Positions 62,619 through 64,000 of a stretch of 64,000 nt of DNA are shown here, one piece after another (the first letter of the stretch is position 1; each line of letters begins with the position of its first letter). Below the pieces are notes generated by a model. It was not told the origin of the DNA and searched no databases. It worked only from the letters and a program-made list of their open reading frames with translations. The translations under genes were made by a program, and so were the position numbers. This stretch comes from Muribaculaceae bacterium (GTDB lineage: Bacteria; Bacteroidota; Bacteroidia; Bacteroidales; Muribaculaceae): positions 141,446-205,445 of the forward strand of contig JAMPGA010000003.1 in assembly GCA_023664185.1 (NCBI GenBank), given 5' to 3'.

Positions 62619-63845
62619 ATGAAAAAAATCTGTGTCCTGACACTCGGGCTCATAGCCTCAGCGTCAATCTCGGCTCAGGTCGCCGTCGTTAAGGATGGCG
62701 AGAAGGCTGTAAAGGGAGCCGACACTTATCCCGCACTTGTCGAGGCCATCAAGGTGCTCGAACCCGCCTTCACCGACCCCGAAACATCAAAGGACTCCAA
62801 GACTTTCTGGATCCCCGGCAAGCAGGGCTTTAGGCTCTACGACGACATGCTGGTGAAAGTCCAGCTGGGACAGCAGGTGGCACCCCTCGAAATGGCCGGT
62901 GCTCTGCTCGATGGATACCACTATGGCTACAAGGCCCTCGACGTGGATACTGTAGTCGATGCCAAAGGCAAGGTGAAAACCAAACTCTCAAAGGAGATCA
63001 CCAGCCAGATAGCCGGACACCTCAACGACTATATCAACGCCGGATCTTACTTCTGGGACGCTCAGAAATATCCCGAGGCCTATGAGTGCTTCACAGCATA
63101 TCTCGAGACACCCATGAACCCCCGTCTCGGCTCACTGGCTCCCAAGATGCCCGCCGACTCGATGAGAGCCCAGATTGAATACTATCGCGGTCTGGCCGCA
63201 TGGCAAGGCGAAATGCTCCCTCAGGCTGCCGATGCCTTTGAGAAAATGATGGAGCTCGGATATCCCGACATGCAGGCATATGATTATGCCTACTCCGTGG
63301 CATATCAGCTGGGCGACGAGGCCAAGAAGCTCAAATATTCGCAGATAGCCTACGATAAGTTTGGCTCAGCCAAGCCCGACTTCTTCCAGCGCATCATACA
63401 GTCGTATATCACTGCCAAAGACTATCCTACAGCTATCAGTAAGCTCGAGGAGGTCATTGCAGCCGACCCGACCAACGCCAACTATCCATATCTGCTCGGT
63501 GTGCTCTATGACGACCAGGGCGAGAAAGAGAAGGCTATGGAGCTCTTCAAGAAGGCTTACGAGCTCGACCCCTCAGGCGCAATGTACAACTTCAGCTACG
63601 GCACAGCCCTGCTGCAGAAGGCCGAACGTCTCGACGAGAACACCAAAGACATGAGCCAGGCAGAATACAACAAGTTCCGCGCCGAGACCATGAACCCCAT
63701 GCTCAAAGAAGCCGCCAGCTATCTTGAGAAGGCTTATGAGCTCGACCCCGACAACATGCACAACGCTCTCACCAACCTCAAGATTATCTACTATAACCTC
63801 AACGATGGCGAGAACCTGAAGCGCATAGAGAATCTGCTGCTCTAA
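62619..63845 (+). CDS. secreted tetratricopeptide-repeat protein
   Basis: A 408-residue exported protein with signal peptide (about 1-20, SASISAQV). TPR-like helical pairs run through it: AQKYPEAYECFTAYLET, LPQAADAFEKMMELGYPDMQAYDYAYSVAYQLGDE, YPTAISKLEEVIAADPTNANYPYLLGVLYDDQGEKEKAMELFKKAYELDP, and LKEAASYLEKAYELDPDNMHNALTNLKIIYYNLND. It is probably a periplasmic scaffold; no enzyme domain. It follows gyrA by 35 nt and ends at a terminator, so it is likely in the gyrA transcript. Confidence 0.88.
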   Translation: MKKICVLTLGLIASASISAQVAVVKDGEKAVKGADTYPALVEAIKVLEPAFTDPETSKDSKTFWIPGKQGFRLYDDMLVKVQLGQQVAPLEMAGALLDGYHYGYKALDVDTVVDAKGKVKTKLSKEITSQIAGHLNDYINAGSYFWDAQKYPEAYECFTAYLETPMNPRLGSLAPKMPADSMRAQIEYYRGLAAWQGEMLPQAADAFEKMMELGYPDMQAYDYAYSVAYQLGDEAKKLKYSQIAYDKFGSAKPDFFQRIIQSYITAKDYPTAISKLEEVIAADPTNANYPYLLGVLYDDQGEKEKAMELFKKAYELDPSGAMYNFSYGTALLQKAERLDENTKDMSQAEYNKFRAETMNPMLKEAASYLEKAYELDPDNMHNALTNLKIIYYNLNDGENLKRIENLLL

Positions 63846-63868
63846 TCTCAGCAGACCCAACAAATATA

Positions 63869-63920
63869 AGACCTGTAAGTCAGCTTTATATAAAGCCCTG
63901 ACTTGCAGGTCTTATTATTA
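63869..63920 (+). terminator. factor-independent terminator after the TPR gene
   Basis: Stem AAGACCTGTAAGTCAG (63869-63884) with CTGACTTGCAGGTCTT (63898-63913), followed by ATTATT. Confidence 0.85.
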
Positions 63921-63956
63921 GATATAAGCTGCTTTAAGTAGATGACAAAATGACTG

Positions 63957-63987
63957 TTGTGAGACTCGGAAAGATTTTGTAATTTTG
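63957..63987 (+). promoter_or_regulatory. promoter at the right edge
   Basis: TTG at 63957-63959, 20-bp spacer, TAATTTTG at 63980-63987; only 5 nt separate it from an ATG at 63993. Confidence 0.6.
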
Positions 63988-63992
63988 TCTTT

Positions 63993-64000
63993 ATGAACAC
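63993..64000 (+). CDS. start of a gene cut by the window edge
   Basis: Only ATGAACAC is visible, 5 nt after a good -7 box. The product cannot be told. Confidence 0.4.

Noticed and set aside
1-64000. CRISPR array, insertion sequence, prophage or rRNA
   Set aside because: No regularly spaced direct repeats, transposase, integrase, phage structural genes or rRNA sequence were seen; the dispersed hairpin elements have no encoded protein.

Overview
The window looks like a chromosomal segment of a member of the Bacteroidales, plausibly Muribaculaceae (S24-7). Evidence for the order includes: repeated promoters of the Bacteroidota type (-7 box TAnnTTTG, sometimes with TTTG or TTG about 20 bp upstream); a short primary sigma factor starting MRQLKI; PorQ; a TamL-like lipoprotein beside TamB; paired glycine-lipid acyltransferases; DUF4270 and DUF4861 proteins; and many Cys-anchored lipoproteins. 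The family-level guess rests on general appearance and is less certain. I see no rRNA, CRISPR array, prophage or insertion sequence. Almost everything is ordinary housekeeping DNA with dense, often ATGA-coupled operons.

Layout. 1-5034 (minus): porQ-cmk-ispH-small lipoprotein-uvrB, tightly overlapped. 5286-8192 (minus): a lone TonB-receptor-like outer-membrane protein, bracketed by two copies of a dispersed repeat. 8450-14283 (minus): RluA-type pseudouridine synthase, glsA, glsB, galE, a TIGR02757 protein, a threonylcarbamoyl-AMP synthase and a FemAB/GNAT-like protein, probably one transcription unit. 14509-27294 (plus): a small winged-helix protein with its own terminator, tamB-tamL, a cysteine-less thioredoxin-fold protein, then yicC-gmk-nadD-DUF5063-rpiB-mazG-PD-(D/E)XK protein. 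27263-33726 (minus): phosphoesterase, a glycosidase-like lipoprotein, rpsU, a B3/4 protein, tRNA-Thr(CGT), a DUF4270 lipoprotein and a glycogen-synthase-like protein. 34006-37065 (plus): rpoD with a strong terminator, then DUF4861 and a rhamnogalacturonan acetylesterase-like enzyme (pectin side-chain use). 37062-38427 (minus): a solitary trpB behind what appears to be a complete trp attenuator. 38559-40515: Nudix protein, rpoZ, bamD. 40635-49640 (plus): GHL10-like glycosidase, lon-PASTA-rluD, MATE exporter and FAD oxidoreductase. 49634-51510 (minus): gluQ-rsgA. 51781-58043: an RND tripartite efflux operon divergent from an HxlR-type regulator. 58121-64000 (plus): rubrerythrin, EamA transporter, gyrA, a TPR protein, and the first codons of a further gene.

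The most interesting signals are regulatory or repetitive rather than new enzymes. First, a 24-codon leader ORF with tandem Trp codons and mutually exclusive hairpins sits in front of an orphan trpB. Second, a family of roughly 90-bp intergenic elements built of three small hairpins occurs at least five times in 64 kb, always downstream of genes. Third, TTGAGAA heptad arrays sit next to three of these elements, and in two cases they supply the stop codon of the neighbouring gene. Structure and homology statements come from reading the sequence by eye; no search or folding was run.
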